Source: Multifurca ochricompacta
Taxonomy: Eukaryota; Basidiomycota; Agaricomycetes; Russulales; Russulaceae
Direction of reading: 5' to 3'
Length of the DNA: 64,000 nucleotides
NCBI GenBank assembly: GCA_022496185.1
Contig: WTXG01000022.1
Span: 1-64,000, forward strand
How positions within the stretch are numbered: the stretch's first letter is position 1; every line of letters begins with the position of its first letter. Shown piece by piece: positions 44,367 to 55,740 of the stretch. The position numbers were made by a program, and so were the translations under genes. Under the pieces are notes generated by a model that worked only from the letters and a program-made list of their open reading frames with translations, had not been told where the DNA came from and ran no database searches.

Positions 44367-45625
44367 TCTGTTATCTGCTGTTTAGATCTTCTTTCATAAA
44401 TTTCCTGGCTGAATTGCTCTCACTCTTCCTAACTCTTCCTCCTTCCTTTCCATTGGTGTGGCATTGACACTAAGCAGAACGGAACGCCTCAATTCCTGTA
44501 TGCACGGGTCAAATAATTATTGAGGTTCAGACTGACTGAATTGAACTGAATTGAACTCCTTATTCAATAATAATCAAAGCATGAGACGATCAAACGATCA
44601 AAAAAGAAGATAAGGGCCAGTGAGGCAAGAAAGCAATTTGGGCCATCTGTGGTTAGCCTAGCCTCCCCTCGTTCTTCTCGTGTCGTCGTCGGAAAGAAAA
44701 CGGTCACCGGCTATGACCCCAGAATAAGGGCGGGGTTCGGAAGGGCAGTAGGATATATCGAATTTGGTACAAGTCTTGACCGGAGTGAGGTTGTGAGGTT
44801 GAACGTGATTTCTGGGTTTTCTGGGAGACTCATACCTTGATTGTGTTGCCCAAATTCCGAATTTCGTCTCATCGTCGCATACACTACAACACACACACAC
44901 GCACACCGGTGTGGTCATTGATCAACGAAATCATGCCTTAATTTCCCCCTCCCCCCCACCCCCTTGATAAATGTGCGCGCTCTCTCTCTCTCAAAGGTGG
45001 ACTGGTGATAACGCATGGAGGTAGAAAGGGTAATTTTGCACATAGTATGTGCACATATGATGGACACACATGAAAGAAGAGAAGAACAAAAACTCTACCC
45101 TTGGCAGCGTGCATGCAAGAGGGATGGAGTAGGAGAATCATTATCTACTGTCCTCATTGGACAGATGGAAAAAATACTACATGGAGGTTGTCGAACGGAC
45201 ACACACACACATTCTCACACATTCTCTTTCGTTTCATATATACAACCACCGTGCATGCATGGTGGTGGGGCCAGGCCAGGGAGGTAAAGGAACCTGGATG
45301 GATCACCCGTATCCGGTAACTCTCACCTCCGAGTCGGAGCGCTGTAATTTGATCGACAATTCGGGTAATGTAACTCACGTGACAAGCGACTGTTACGATT
45401 TCGTGTCAGGTGACTCTTTCTGCAATAACATATGTATACTCCTTTCTTTTCTTTCTATCTTCCACTCCATCATCTCCACATTTAAGCATTAACATACAAG
45501 GCTTATTGTAATGCCTCAGTGTGGGGCATTGACATGATGTGTGTAGTTGTTGTTTGTGTAGCTTCACAATCAATGAGTTATGCACTGTTCTATAGGTGTG
45601 CCTGAAGCCTAGTAATGGCACACTG

Positions 45626-46105
45626 TGTTGAACACAGAAGATGTTCAGTGATGCTTCAGGCATCAGGTGATTAGATTAGCTACTTTGTAGATTAGATTAG
45701 ATACCAGAGTTTTGGACTCTTTACATTATCATTATTACTTTCTTTCTCGTGCTCCGCAGTAGCTGACTGATGCACCATGTAACATGTGATTTCTGTAATA
45801 GCCAATGGCTTTTCTCCCTCATGTTTATTGTTTGGACTTTGTCTGGCACCTGTGGACTTATTCCCAGTGTGCACAGACCATCCCTTGGGTATATAAGGGT
45901 GTCTGTTTCATTCTCTACACTTCAGAGTTTTCTTCACCTCTGAAGTGTAAGTCCTTTCTACTCTACTTACTACTTTACCTTCAACTAACCGTCTCTTGTA
46001 GATAACTTGTTTCTAGGTGTGTAGTATAGTAATAGAGTTTTCTTCACCTCTGAAGTATAACTTGTTTCTAGCTTAACTTGCTAACAACACACAGTCAGTA
46101 TGCTG
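45626..46105 (+). repeat. Copia family-C LTR (C2), solo
   Basis: It starts TGTTGAACACAG. The same layout as C1 is present: aatggctttt.., cttattcccagtgtgcacagacc, tatataagg, then hairpin TACACTTCAGAG..CTCTGAAGTGTA at 45916-45949 and a second copy of the loop (agttttcttcacct) near 46037. The right end is approximate, and no coding sequence adjoins it. Confidence 0.75.
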
Positions 46106-46190
46106 TGCCTCATGCCTGTTCAACACACTGTACATGGGTGGACTGGTTGTGGCTAGGGCACAACACACAGAAACCACCTTGTAGACCTAA

Positions 46191-46264
46191 GGCTGTGTAG
46201 CTCAGTGGTTAGAGTACTGGACCCAGCTTGTCTGGGGGTCTTGGGTTCAATCCCCAACATGTCT
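46191..46264 (+). ncRNA. tRNA-like sequence, possible SINE head
   Basis: A pol III A box (TAGCTCAGTGGTTA, 46198-46211) and B box (GGTTCAATCCC, 46244-46254) are spaced as in a tRNA. The T arm (TTGGG TTCAATC CCCAA) and D stem (GCTC/GAGT) fold, but the acceptor and anticodon stems are poor. So this is a tRNA-derived element rather than a working tRNA gene. It lies inside the transposon-filled gap of segmental copy 2. Confidence 0.5.
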
Positions 46265-46369
46265 ATGCTTTTCCTGAGATTGAATGTCCCTCAATTGGGG
46301 TGCTGAAACCTCAACATAAGTTGAGTAATTCTAAGTTGATGCCAGAAGCACCAGAGGTTGTACTATTGA

Positions 46370-46560
46370 TAAGTCAGGGTTTTTCCCAGAAGACAAAGCA
46401 CTGATGTATTCAATAAGTCAAATCTGAGGCATACAGACTAGCTACAGATGTCTTATATACATACAAAGGTGAGTCTAGACTAAGTTGAGGCCTCAGATGA
46501 GTCATACAATCAAGTCAAATATGGTACAAGGAGACAGAGTGGAAGTGGATTGTATTAAGA
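46370..46560 (-). repeat. Diverged Gypsy LTR relic
   Basis: agaagacaaagcactgatgtattcaataagtc and the following ctagctacagatgtcttatatacat match the reverse LTRs at 2853-3427 and 51081-51668 at reduced identity. The ends are not recognisable. Confidence 0.55.
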
Positions 46561-46659
46561 CAGGACATCCTTTGATTGGATGAAAGGACTAAGGACACAA
46601 TAATAAAAGTGATATAATAGTTGTGAAATGTGAAGCAAAGAAAATGAGACAGTGAGTGG

Positions 46660-46900
46660 CACAGGTGACCCATCAACCCATGGGTCTGTGGGTAAGAATA
46701 CCTGCAAATATGGGTATGGGTTGTGTCCTGTGTACCCATGGGTTACCCATGCAGATCCCTAGCTAGATTAAACAAACACATTAAACAAATGCATTATTGT
46801 GATTTGATCACATGTCAGATCTTAGCTGAATGCATTTTTGACTTGTGTTATCTATGTGCAATCATAGTCATGTTGAACTGCTATCCCGGAACCTCTGTAC
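46660..46900. other. hAT-like transposon remnants
   Basis: 46670-46761 is an array of acccatgggt units ending ..GGGTTACCCATGCAGATCCCTA, which looks like a hAT right terminus (TAGGG.. in reverse). 46795-46890 (tgtgatttgatcacatgt, then gttgaactgctatccc) matches non-coding parts of the hAT element at 17434-17565. Confidence 0.45.
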
Positions 46901-47423
46901 CACACTCAACAGAATTTGCTGTTGTTTACTTTACATCACGTGATCCGGCACAATGTGTTGGGGCACTCGGCGTCTCCACCTAGGCCTCTTCGCTGGTCCT
47001 GGTCATTAAAGACGCACACTCAATCATCATCATCGTTAACCATCGCCACCATATCATCACCATCATACCACGTCATCCCATGCAAGGGAAAACTGGCCTC
47101 CCCCCGTGGATAGAAGAAAGGAATAATCACAAGCCTCTCGCCTCTCCACAATGGCATGTTGGTTGTTGATGTTCATGATAGATGAAGAATGAGGATCGTC
47201 GTCCGTCTCAACCACTTGCATGGGGCTTCATTACGTCGATGAGGTAGGTGAGGCGAATCATCATCATCATTATGGACCTTTATATCATACCACACCCCCT
47301 CAAGCAACAAAAATGGAAGGGACAGAATGTAGGATGTACAAAATCTTCATCTAGGAAGACTATGTATACATTAAAATTCACTGCAGTGGGAGGGCCGTCA
47401 AGACATTAAAATGTGCGTTTCCT

Positions 47424-49510
47424 CAGAAAATGAGGCTCTCAAGCTTTCTCGTGGATTTCCTCCGAGCGAAAATCGCTTAGCTTTTCGTCATCATGAGGTG
47501 TACTGTCTGATGAGTTGTCTTCAAAGGCAACACCTTGTGCTTCAAACTCCGCCCCGTGGTTTCTACAAATTAATTAATTATTAATCCACATCGAAACGAT
47601 GAAAGCAAGACGCACTCTGGACCGATGATGGTGAGAAAGAGTATGTAAGCAGCTACGGTACCAATGAGGATACCCTGTACCCGAGCATAATCGGGCACGA
47701 TAATGCGCTTGCCGTTCTTGATGATCGTAGTCTTCAAGTGATCACCACCAGTCGCTTCAATCTGTGAAGACGCGGATGATATCATCTATTCAGAAGGGGG
47801 CGTCGAATGTCCAAAGCCAAAGTCAGTCGACGATCAGCACATGCAGGAGGCTCTTTAACATACGTTTCCGAGCTGGTAAGTAACACCAGGGAAAGTCGCA
47901 CGGAAACCGGGAGGGCTCATCTCAGCGAGTTGGATGGGGATGACACCCCACGCGCCTTGCACACCAAATTGCAACCAGAAAGCGCCTGCGGAAAGCCCAC
48001 CAAATCCTTTGGGAAGGATCCAAAGTGGGATAAAGGCGCCAGCGATCAAAACGAAGATGATGATTGTGAGACGGCGACCGATAAATTGCGACACGGAACC
48101 GGCAATCGCGCCACCGCTGTGACCAGGGAGACAAAGTGACACAATCATGAGTAAGCAAACGTGCAAACGGGGTTATATCGGACGCACGCGATAGCACCAC
48201 AGTTCCCGATGATAGTGGCGACAGTGGAATGGTAACTATCAAATCCTTTGGTGGTCTGGAGGTAGGTGGGGTACAGGTCCTGAGAACCGTGTGAGAGGAA
48301 GTTAAAGCCTAGTCAGGGACGGATTTGGATAAGCTATCGCGCTCGGACTATCTCGCATATTACGTTCACGTACCCGTCATCAGAAGAACGGCGTAGATAC
48401 AGAGAAGCCAGTGCTTCTTGAGCATCGCACCGGCTTGATTAATAAATACACGGGTCTTCTTCTCAGTAGAGGTGCCCTTTTCGCGCTCCAGGGCTTTCGC
48501 ACGCAGGAAGACCTCGCTCTCCGGGACGAGTGCACGAATGAAAGCGGCAAAGGCAGAAATACCAGAAGCGGCCCAGAAGAGGGTGCGCCATGTTGTGGAT
48601 GTGTGAGGGACGAGTCGGAGGTTCATGCAAGCGGCGAAGAGGTAGCCACAAGCGTATCCTTGTTGGAGAATACCGGATGCAAAACCACGGGCTTCGACAG
48701 GGAGATTTTCGAGTGCGGTCGATGAGGCAAGACCCCAAACGCCACCCATGGCAACGCCGAACAAGGAGCGCAGAGCAAGGAACTGGCTGAAGGTATTCAC
48801 AAACCCAGAACCGAGCTCGAGCACGGCACAGAAGAGCAAGTTGATGACGAGAGGCCACTTTCGTCCATAGCGGTCAGAGAGGATACCAAAGACAACCTAG
48901 GGTGACGATAACAAGGGAAACATCAGTTCCATGTCTAAACACGACACGACACGTGGGCGGTGGGGAGGAGTGCCAAGGTGATGATGGTCGGTCATGGGCA
49001 CAGGAACACTAATTAAGGGAATGATGCACGTGACTGAGAAGCACTTACAGCGCCAACGGATCGGAACAAAAGAGTCAACGTGATGGCCTGGGTCTGGAAG
49101 AGCCATCAATCAAATACTATTCAATACACAAGTCGTGATGCGCGGGCCAGGAAGGAGGGGAAGGAGAAGGGGAGGGGGGGGGGGAGGGGGAGGCAACATA
49201 CGATGCTAGAAGCCTTGTCCTTGTGAAACTGTTTTTGGAGGCGAGTGACACTGAGCGACACACTAAAAAAGTCGATCGCATCACAAGTCCAGGCAAGCCA
49301 TCTGAAAACACCGTATCGTGATGAGTAAGGAATTCCAATTCTATTTTTTGAGAAGTAAACCGGGGGGGGGCCGAAATGTTCAACGTACCCAGAGAAGAAT
49401 TGCGCCCACTGGACCCACGTGAGAGAGCGTAGGACCTGGAGGAGTGGCCTGCGGTTCTCGTCGCGAGCTTCGCGACGTGGGATGAGATTGCGGATGAAGT
49501 AGGGCGCCAT
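47424..49510 (-). CDS. JEN-family monocarboxylate (lactate/pyruvate-type) proton symporter, MFS
   Basis: This is a plasma-membrane importer of carboxylates such as lactate. Eight exons: 49510-49389, 49301-49202, 49087-49049, 48896-48374, 48308-48188, 48116-47864, 47785-47616 and 47562-47424. All phases close to 488 aa. Exon 5 carries NFLSHGSQDLYPT (residues 264-276), an exact fit to the JEN signature N-x-x-S/T-H-x-S/T-Q-D-x-x-x-T. MFS motif A (GILSDRYGRK) follows TM2, and about 12 hydrophobic helices are visible. The N-terminal (MAPYFIRNLIPRREARDENR) and acidic C-terminal tails are cytosolic. In ascomycete relatives JEN transport is glucose-repressed, which cannot be judged here. The substrate is inferred from the family. 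Confidence 0.94.
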
Positions 49511-50239
49511 CTGAGGGAGGGGATGGATGCGAGCGCGGGAAGGAGAAAGGGTTGGGCCGCTGGAGGTAGTCAGGGCAGGGAGAACATGCTGACTTATATA
49601 TGTTTTAGCCTTTGGTTTTAAATTTTATAAAAAAAAAAAGGTCCGTCAGGGCAGGCGGGTGAATTATTTGTTTTCTGTTTTCTTTTGATGTCTTCTTTTT
49701 TTTTTATCATGTTCAAGGTATGTTGACCGCGGGGATAGAGATACATTAATGACCTCACTCGCCCATGCAATTCGATGAGTGTGCCAACTGAACTGGGCTT
49801 AGTCCCTGGGGAGTAGAAGGAAGGGAGGGGAGGGGGAGGGGGAGGGGGAGGGGGAGGGGGAGGAGTGAAGGGAGAAGAATGGGATATGGAGGGGGACTCA
49901 AGATAACCCACTACGGTAAGATCTGTCGGCCAAATTGTTTGTTTGAGGGGAAAGTATTAGGATCATGGGTCATGTGCAATTTGACAGCGGGTGAAAGTGA
50001 AGAAAATGATCAGGTCAGGCACGCAACCGTGTGAGTGCGAGAATCGGTAGTTAATTTATTAAGTAAATATATTATATTTACACAACTCACTGAGAGTGCA
50101 CATCACCCATCTAATAAATAATTGATCAAGTTGATGTTTTTTCATATAAAAGTGAATAGAATATTTAAGAATGAGTGTGAGCGCGAGTGTATATGAGTGT
50201 ATGTATGCATGCGTGTGTGAGCGTGAGTATCTTTTTTTA
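49511..50239. other. Upstream region of the JEN-type gene, no gene seen
   Basis: It contains poly-A runs and a G-rich hexanucleotide array (49827-49863). No supported ORF is present. Confidence 0.5.
49827..49863 (+). repeat. (GGGGGA)6 array with G-quadruplex potential
   Basis: Six tandem gggggа-type units give at least four G5 runs one base apart on the plus strand, about 320 bp upstream of the transporter ATG. The plus strand is the template strand for that gene. Confidence 0.8.
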
Positions 50240-50640
50240 TTTATTTTAAATTCGACTATATTACGCGCTGGCAAGGACATGTCCCAAATTGTGTGGCCAC
50301 TACTGTGTACATAGTAATTACTAAGGGATGAACAACAAAACCTAGAGGAAAAAATGTAAAGTAAAAGGCCCCTATAGAACAGGTATGGTGCAGCCTACAC
50401 TAGATACTACATTACTGCTAGCTATCTCACCTTTGTTTTATTTAGAGACTTTAGATACAGTCATTTAATCTGATAGCAACTACTTTATCTATAGCAGTTT
50501 ATACAGTAGTTTATATACAATTTAATGTACTATATTGGCTACTTAATTATATGAGTGTGTTATCTCATTATTGATGTGATTTGATCACATGTCCAATCTG
50601 TAGGAAAATGAAAGGCTATAGGCTGTATTTCCATATAGGA
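50240..50640. repeat. hAT element relic (non-coding part)
   Basis: It is collinear with 17240-17470 of the hAT transposon (ctatagcag..tatacagt..tttatatacaattta, then gtgatttgatcacat). No termini or transposase are present. Confidence 0.65.
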
Positions 50641-50734
50641 AAAGAACTAAGTAGATAGAAACTATCCTAGCTAGGTTGTATTTATGTATGTTCTAATGTC
50701 CACATCCACAACACAATCTTTTGTGTATGTGCTT

Positions 50735-51843
50735 TGTCAAACAATCATGCTGCTGGTTATACTGACTGCAGTTAGTAGTGTGTTAGGCTAGAACAAAGAC
50801 AAGTGCTTCAGAGGTTAGAAGAACTCTACATTGTACTATACTACTGACCTAGAACAAAGACAAGTCTATATACAAGGTTAGTCTAGAGGTAGTAGGAAGT
50901 AAAGTAGAAGGAACTTATGCTTCAGAGGTTAGAAGAACTCTGAAGTGTAAGAGATGAAACAGACACCCTTATATACCCATGGGGGCCAGGGGAAATGGTC
51001 TGTGTGCACTGGGAATAAGTCCACAAGTGCCAGACAATAAACAAAGAGGGATAAAGGCCATTGGCCAAAGAGATATCATGTGTTATGTCTGGTGTGGGAT
51101 GTTCCACACGACTTGTGTGACGACGTTTCGTTCAAGTTCGGATAAGAAACCAATAAGGCTTCTTGGAGTAGAGTAGGGTGAGTCAAAGTCACAGGGGCCG
51201 TTCCCTAAGACAATGTTGAGCAGAAAGGTATCAGAAATACTGAGACGGTCAAGTCAGAGATTCAAAGGGATGTCCAGAAGACAAGCACCGATGTATTCAA
51301 TAAGTCGAGTCTGAAGCTTACAATGTAGCTAAGGCGGACTTATATATGTAATCAGGTGGGTGTCTATAGATAAGCTATCTTGGAGTCAAGTGGGTCCAAA
51401 TATCCGAAAGCACAGGGTGTAAAGCCAGGCTTCTGATAGGAAATTAAGTAAGTGTCCAGTCATAGAGATAAGAAGATAAGAAGATAAGAAAGGTAAACAT
51501 AAGCAGACAGTATATATACAAGTCCAAACAGCAGTCACAGGGATGGAAGTAATGCATGTGAGGGATCCCAGGAGGGGGATGTGATGAGGAAATGGAGCGT
51601 TGGTGGCTGAGTGGGGTCCCTGTTGGGGAGGGTAAAGAAAATAGGGCTGCTGGGCCCTGGTTGTAACATCACGTGCTTACTGTGCATTACTAAGTACATC
51701 ACTAATCAGCTGAGTAAGGTGAGAAAGAAATGTAATAAAGATATTGTAAAAAGTCCGAAACTCTGGAACCTAATCTAATCTTATCTACAGCTAAAGCAAT
51801 CCTTAGATGCCTGAAGCATCTCCAGACACATCCTGTGTCAACA
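50735..51843 (-). repeat. Copia E 3' LTR, split by a Gypsy solo LTR
   Basis: The plus strand begins TGTCAAACAATC and ends GTGTCAACA (minus TGTTGACAC..TTTGACA). Without the inserted 588 bp it is about 516 bp. It has a TATA box (minus tatataagg, about 50968-50976) and an H1 hairpin at 50914-50951. It belongs with family C. Confidence 0.88.
51081..51668 (-). repeat. Solo Gypsy LTR (588 bp) inside the Copia E 3' LTR
   Basis: It has the same family as 5877-6467, reversed: TGTTATGTCTGG..TTGTAACA. Flanks tcatg (51076-51080) and tcacg (51669-51673) are a 5-bp TSD with one CpG to TpG difference. Confidence 0.92.
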
Positions 51844-52147
51844 TCCCTCCATGGTGAAGGCATTGATCATAGATTGGAAATGAGTTGAATGAGCACACTG
51901 CTGTTCACAATTGAACAAACATGTCACCAGCCAGCAATGTTGAGAATGAGTTGATGAGAAGTGCGGGGTTTGTGAGCTTTGTGTGCAAGTTGTAGATTCG
52001 CTTATGCAGGCTGAAATGCCTGACATATTTGAATGCCTACTTCTGGCATGCTCACACCACTTGTGTCACTCTCAAGGTCGAGAATATACTCATGTTGCAT
52101 GGTGGGAAAGTGAAACTGGTGTACAAGGTCTCCAGATTCCAGCTCCT
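51844..52147 (-). other. Copia E 3' untranslated region and polypurine tract
   Basis: About 300 bp separate the end of RNase H from the LTR. The minus strand next to the LTR reads ccatggaggga, a polypurine tract. The same arrangement is seen in element F (63326-63588). Confidence 0.65.
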
Positions 52148-54039
52148 TCATTCCAGCACTAGTCCAAATCCAGTTACCATAAGATCAAAAGATGATCTAG
52201 GCAGAGACTTTGTAAGGCCATCTGCTAGCATCTCTCCAGTGGGAGTTCACACCAAGTCTATCTGGTGTGATTCTACATACTCCCTAATGGCATGGTACTT
52301 TATTGGTATGTGCTTTGATTGCCTTCCTGTGACAGGGTTTAATGCAAGATCTACTGCACCCTTATTGTCACAATGCAGTTGTATGGGTGAATTGACTTCA
52401 TATCCCAATTCCTGCATGAAAGTCCTATACCATGCTGCCTGATTTGAAGCCTCAGCAAGGCTCATGTACTCAGCTTCTGTGGTGGACTGTGCTACTGTCT
52501 TCTGCTTCCTGGAACACCAGCTAATGGCTCCATTAGCAAGGAAAAAGACATAGCCTGAGGTGGAGTGGCAGTCCTCTTGATCTCCCCATGAGGAATCCGC
52601 AAAGCCATGAAGGCCTACTTCACCATTCCCTCCAGAATAGCACAACTTATAGTCTTTTGTAGCATTTAGATAGGCTAAGACATACTTTGCTAGTCACATG
52701 TGCTGCTGGGAAGGGTTGGAAGCAAATTGACTAAGGTGTGCAACAGCAAAACTAATGTCAGGTCTGCTTCCAATCTGCACCCAAAGCAGAGACCCCATTA
52801 ACTGCTGATACCTCTTAATGTCAGAGGTAGATGCCTGGTCTTCAAATTTGACCAAATGAACATCCGCGCCAGAGGGTAGAGGAGTATATACTGGGTTGGA
52901 ATCCCCCATTCCAAACCTCTCAACTATAGAGGATACATAGGCTGTCTGGTCTATATCCAGTGTCTTGTTAGGACAATCCCTGGTGATGTTAACTCCAAGG
53001 TAGGACTGGATTTCGCCAAGATTGGTCATCTCATATCGGCTAGATAGAGAGTCCTTCAGCCATTGAATCTTCTTAGTGGAGGACCCAAGTATAGTGATGT
53101 CATCAACATATAAAATGATGAAAAGTGAACCATCCCCCTCTTGGTGATGATACACATATACTCCTGCATCAGAGTACGTCCGAGTAAAGCTCAGTTCATT
53201 GAGAACTGCATGGAATTGCAAGTTCCATGCTCAGGAAGCTTGTTTGAGGCCATACAGAGCCTTCTGCAGCCTACAAACTTTGGACTCTTGTCCAGCAACG
53301 ACAAAACCGACAGGTTGCTCCATATAGATCTCCTCATCCAGATTGCCATGTAGGAATGCCAATTTGACATCCATCTGGTGGATTTCCCAATCCTCAAGTG
53401 CAGCCAATGCTAATAATAGTCTAAGAGACTCAAATCTGGTGACTGGGGAGAAAGTTTCATCGAAGTCCACCCCCTCTATTTGGGTGAACCCTTTTGCTAC
53501 AAGCCTAGCATGAAAGTGTCCATCTGCTTTTAATTTAAAGACCCATTTGGACTTTACAGCCTTTCTACCTTCTGGAAGGTCTTCAAGGTGCCACACTTTA
53601 AGTTTTTCTAAGGCATCAATTTCATATTGACATGCCTCAAGCCAATCACTGGCATTATCAGACTCCATTGCTTCTTTAAAAGTAAGAGGATCCCTATAGG
53701 GGGATCCTGCAGCATTGAGTAGATCCATCTGACCAAGTCTGGAAGAACCCTGCACAAACTCTGCATTATCCTTGTTGTAGAAGTGAGGATTCAGATGACG
53801 ATTGCGATTGGGATGTGCAGTATCCAAGTCTAAATCATCTTGGATTGCCCTATCTCGTCATTCAGAGTGTGGACTTGTCCTCTGAAAATTAGGTTGAGGA
53901 ACTCTGCCTGCAATTCTTTCTGATTTTCTAATTGCATGGGTTCTTTTGGGAGGGGAGGATGGTTCCATGACTTGTGATGGAGGGGTCTGATATATGGTCT
54001 GAGGGTGTGTGGTGTCTACATTACGTGTGGGTGTGGTAG
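52148..54039 (-). pseudogene. pol: Copia E reverse transcriptase and RNase H, several nonsense codons
   Basis: RT motifs WVFKLKADG, RLVAKGFTQIEG, MDVKLAFLHG and catalytic LYVDDITILG are followed by RNase H (CHSTSGYVFFL, SWCSRKQKTVAQSTTEAEY, DNKGAVDLALNP). TGA codons at 53858-53860, 53231-53233, 52694-52696 and 52247-52249 sit where relatives have Arg (CGA), while the frame continues unchanged on both sides. The catalytic Asp pair is intact. Confidence 0.9.
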
Positions 54040-54047
54040 GCTGTGGT

Positions 54048-54461
54048 TAGTGATGTTCCGGCCCGGCTTGGCCCAAAAGCCGCGGCTTTGGCTCAGCCTG
54101 AGGCAGCTCTGGCTTTCCTGAAGTCTGGGCCGAGCCAAAGCCGCCACAGACGGCTTGGCCCTGGCCCGGCTTGGCCCAAGCCGCGGCTTTTGACAGAGAA
54201 AATTTTATGACATATAACTAGTAGTTATAGTTCAGCTAATCCAAATCTGACTTGGTGTGTTACGTATTGCAAAGCTATATCAAAGAAAAAGTTTGAAATG
54301 CCGTGATAAACATGATCACGTGACCCAAATCAACCACTTTGTGATAAGATTTCTACTGATTTTGACGATTGCTAATGCATTTGTATGTGCTGTTGAAAGC
54401 CGCGGCCTGAGCCGGCGGCTTTGGCTTTTAGTTTCTCTGAGCTGGGCCAGGCACATCACTA
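54048..54461 (+). mobile_element. hAT-type MITE, copy 2 (414 bp)
   Basis: Its ends are TAGTGATGTTCCGGCC and GGCCAGGCACATCACTA, with a perfect 8-bp TSD gctgtggt (54040-54047 and 54462-54469). It interrupts the integrase-RT linker of Copia E, so it moved after E inserted. Confidence 0.95.
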
Positions 54462-55107
54462 GCTGTGGTGGTAATTGAGGAGGTATGATGTCCTCCTGTT
54501 CCTCTTCTAGGTCTTCCTCATCTTGAGGAGCCTCAGGAACATGTGTAGCAGTTGCTGGTGGTGGTTGGACATTTCCACCAGGTATAGTAAATGAGCCACC
54601 TTCTGTAGGTTGCTCTATAGGTTTATCTGCTCTGCTGTCCTTCACAGAGCGGGATGGGAAGGATCTCTCATCAAATGTAACATCTTGTGAAGAGATGAGA
54701 GACTGGGTACAACTATCCCAAAGTGTATAGCCCTTGGAAGTGGGCTCATACCCGACAAAGACAGCTTCCCTAGCTTTGGGATCTAATTTACGCTGCTTGC
54801 CCTCTGGAACATGATAAAAGGCTTTGCAACCAAAGACCTTGAAATACGAGACATCTGGTTTGTTCCCAACCAGAAGCTCAAGCAGAGTCTTCCACTTATT
54901 AGAACGGATGGGAGTTCTGTTATAAATATGACATGCTGTCTCAACAGCACACTCCCAGAAACCAGGAGACAGGCCAGCATTGTGCAGCATGCTAGTGCCT
55001 TTTTCCATAATGGTTCTATTAAATCTCTCAGCCCTTCCATTCTGTTGTGGACTATACAGCATCGTAAGTTTATGCTCTATGCCATAATCTTCAAGCATTG
55101 CCTTCAG

Positions 55108-55740
55108 TGTGACGGTTTGCGAAGTTTTTGTGACACAGGTTGTCACGAGAATGTGACGTTTTTCGAGTCGCGCGTGCATGCGCATTTCGGTTTCGGTTTC
55201 TCTGATCTCTGCCCCTGAGTCATGTGACTAGGGGCTAGCATTCTTCTCATTTGATTGTTTAAGTGCACACCACACTTGCGCTACAGAGGGTGCAACCCCT
55301 CTTACTAATTCTCATCTCAGCTCAGGGCCTAACCCCTGGAGCATATGGTTACTTAGATACTTACTGGAACCTTCTAGTTAGCTTACATTTACTGATTGTG
55401 CCTCACTCAAGATGTACTTAAGCTACTAGATTTACTGAGACAGACCTTAAGTCTGTTCTCTTGTACCTAATACAGGTGTATTCGACTTCACAAAGACCCC
55501 CTTGAACTCCCTAAGTAGCAGCTTGGAGAGCCTTCTTCCCCAGTGACTTTAGCAGGGCTGATTGCCACTGCTCTCGACTCGTTTCCTGCACGTGCCCCCT
55601 CCATAACGTCGTGGGCACCTGAAACTTTGACCTGGACTGGGCCTTCTATAGTAGCCCTTGAATCTTGAGTGTGCTCCGCATCTTGAGAGCTCTTGACCCC
55701 TTGAAACACGATCAGACGCAGCAGACACCTGGCTGTGACA
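55108..55740. repeat. Solo LTR of a second Gypsy-like family (633 bp)
   Basis: It begins TGTGACGGTTTG and ends GGCTGTGACA, flanked by the perfect 5-bp TSD ttcag (55103-55107 and 55741-55745) inside the Copia E integrase. It shares nothing obvious with the Gypsy LTR at 5877-6467. Its orientation is not determined, and it contains no coding sequence. Confidence 0.9.

Larger units (their letters stand above)
44367..47265. repeat. Segmental duplication, copy 2, expanded by transposons
   Basis: This is the partner of 34793-36660. The homologous blocks 44367-45385 and 46965-47265 are pushed apart by about 1.6 kb of inserted material: a Copia family-C LTR, a tRNA-like sequence, a Gypsy LTR relic and hAT remnants. 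Confidence 0.85.

Noticed and set aside
44658..44918. Minus-strand ORF in segmental copy 2
   Set aside because: The corresponding frame is not kept in copy 1 (35130-35410), so there is no sign of coding selection.
49618..49911. Pro-rich minus-strand ORF
   Set aside because: It is the complement of the (GGGGGA)n array.
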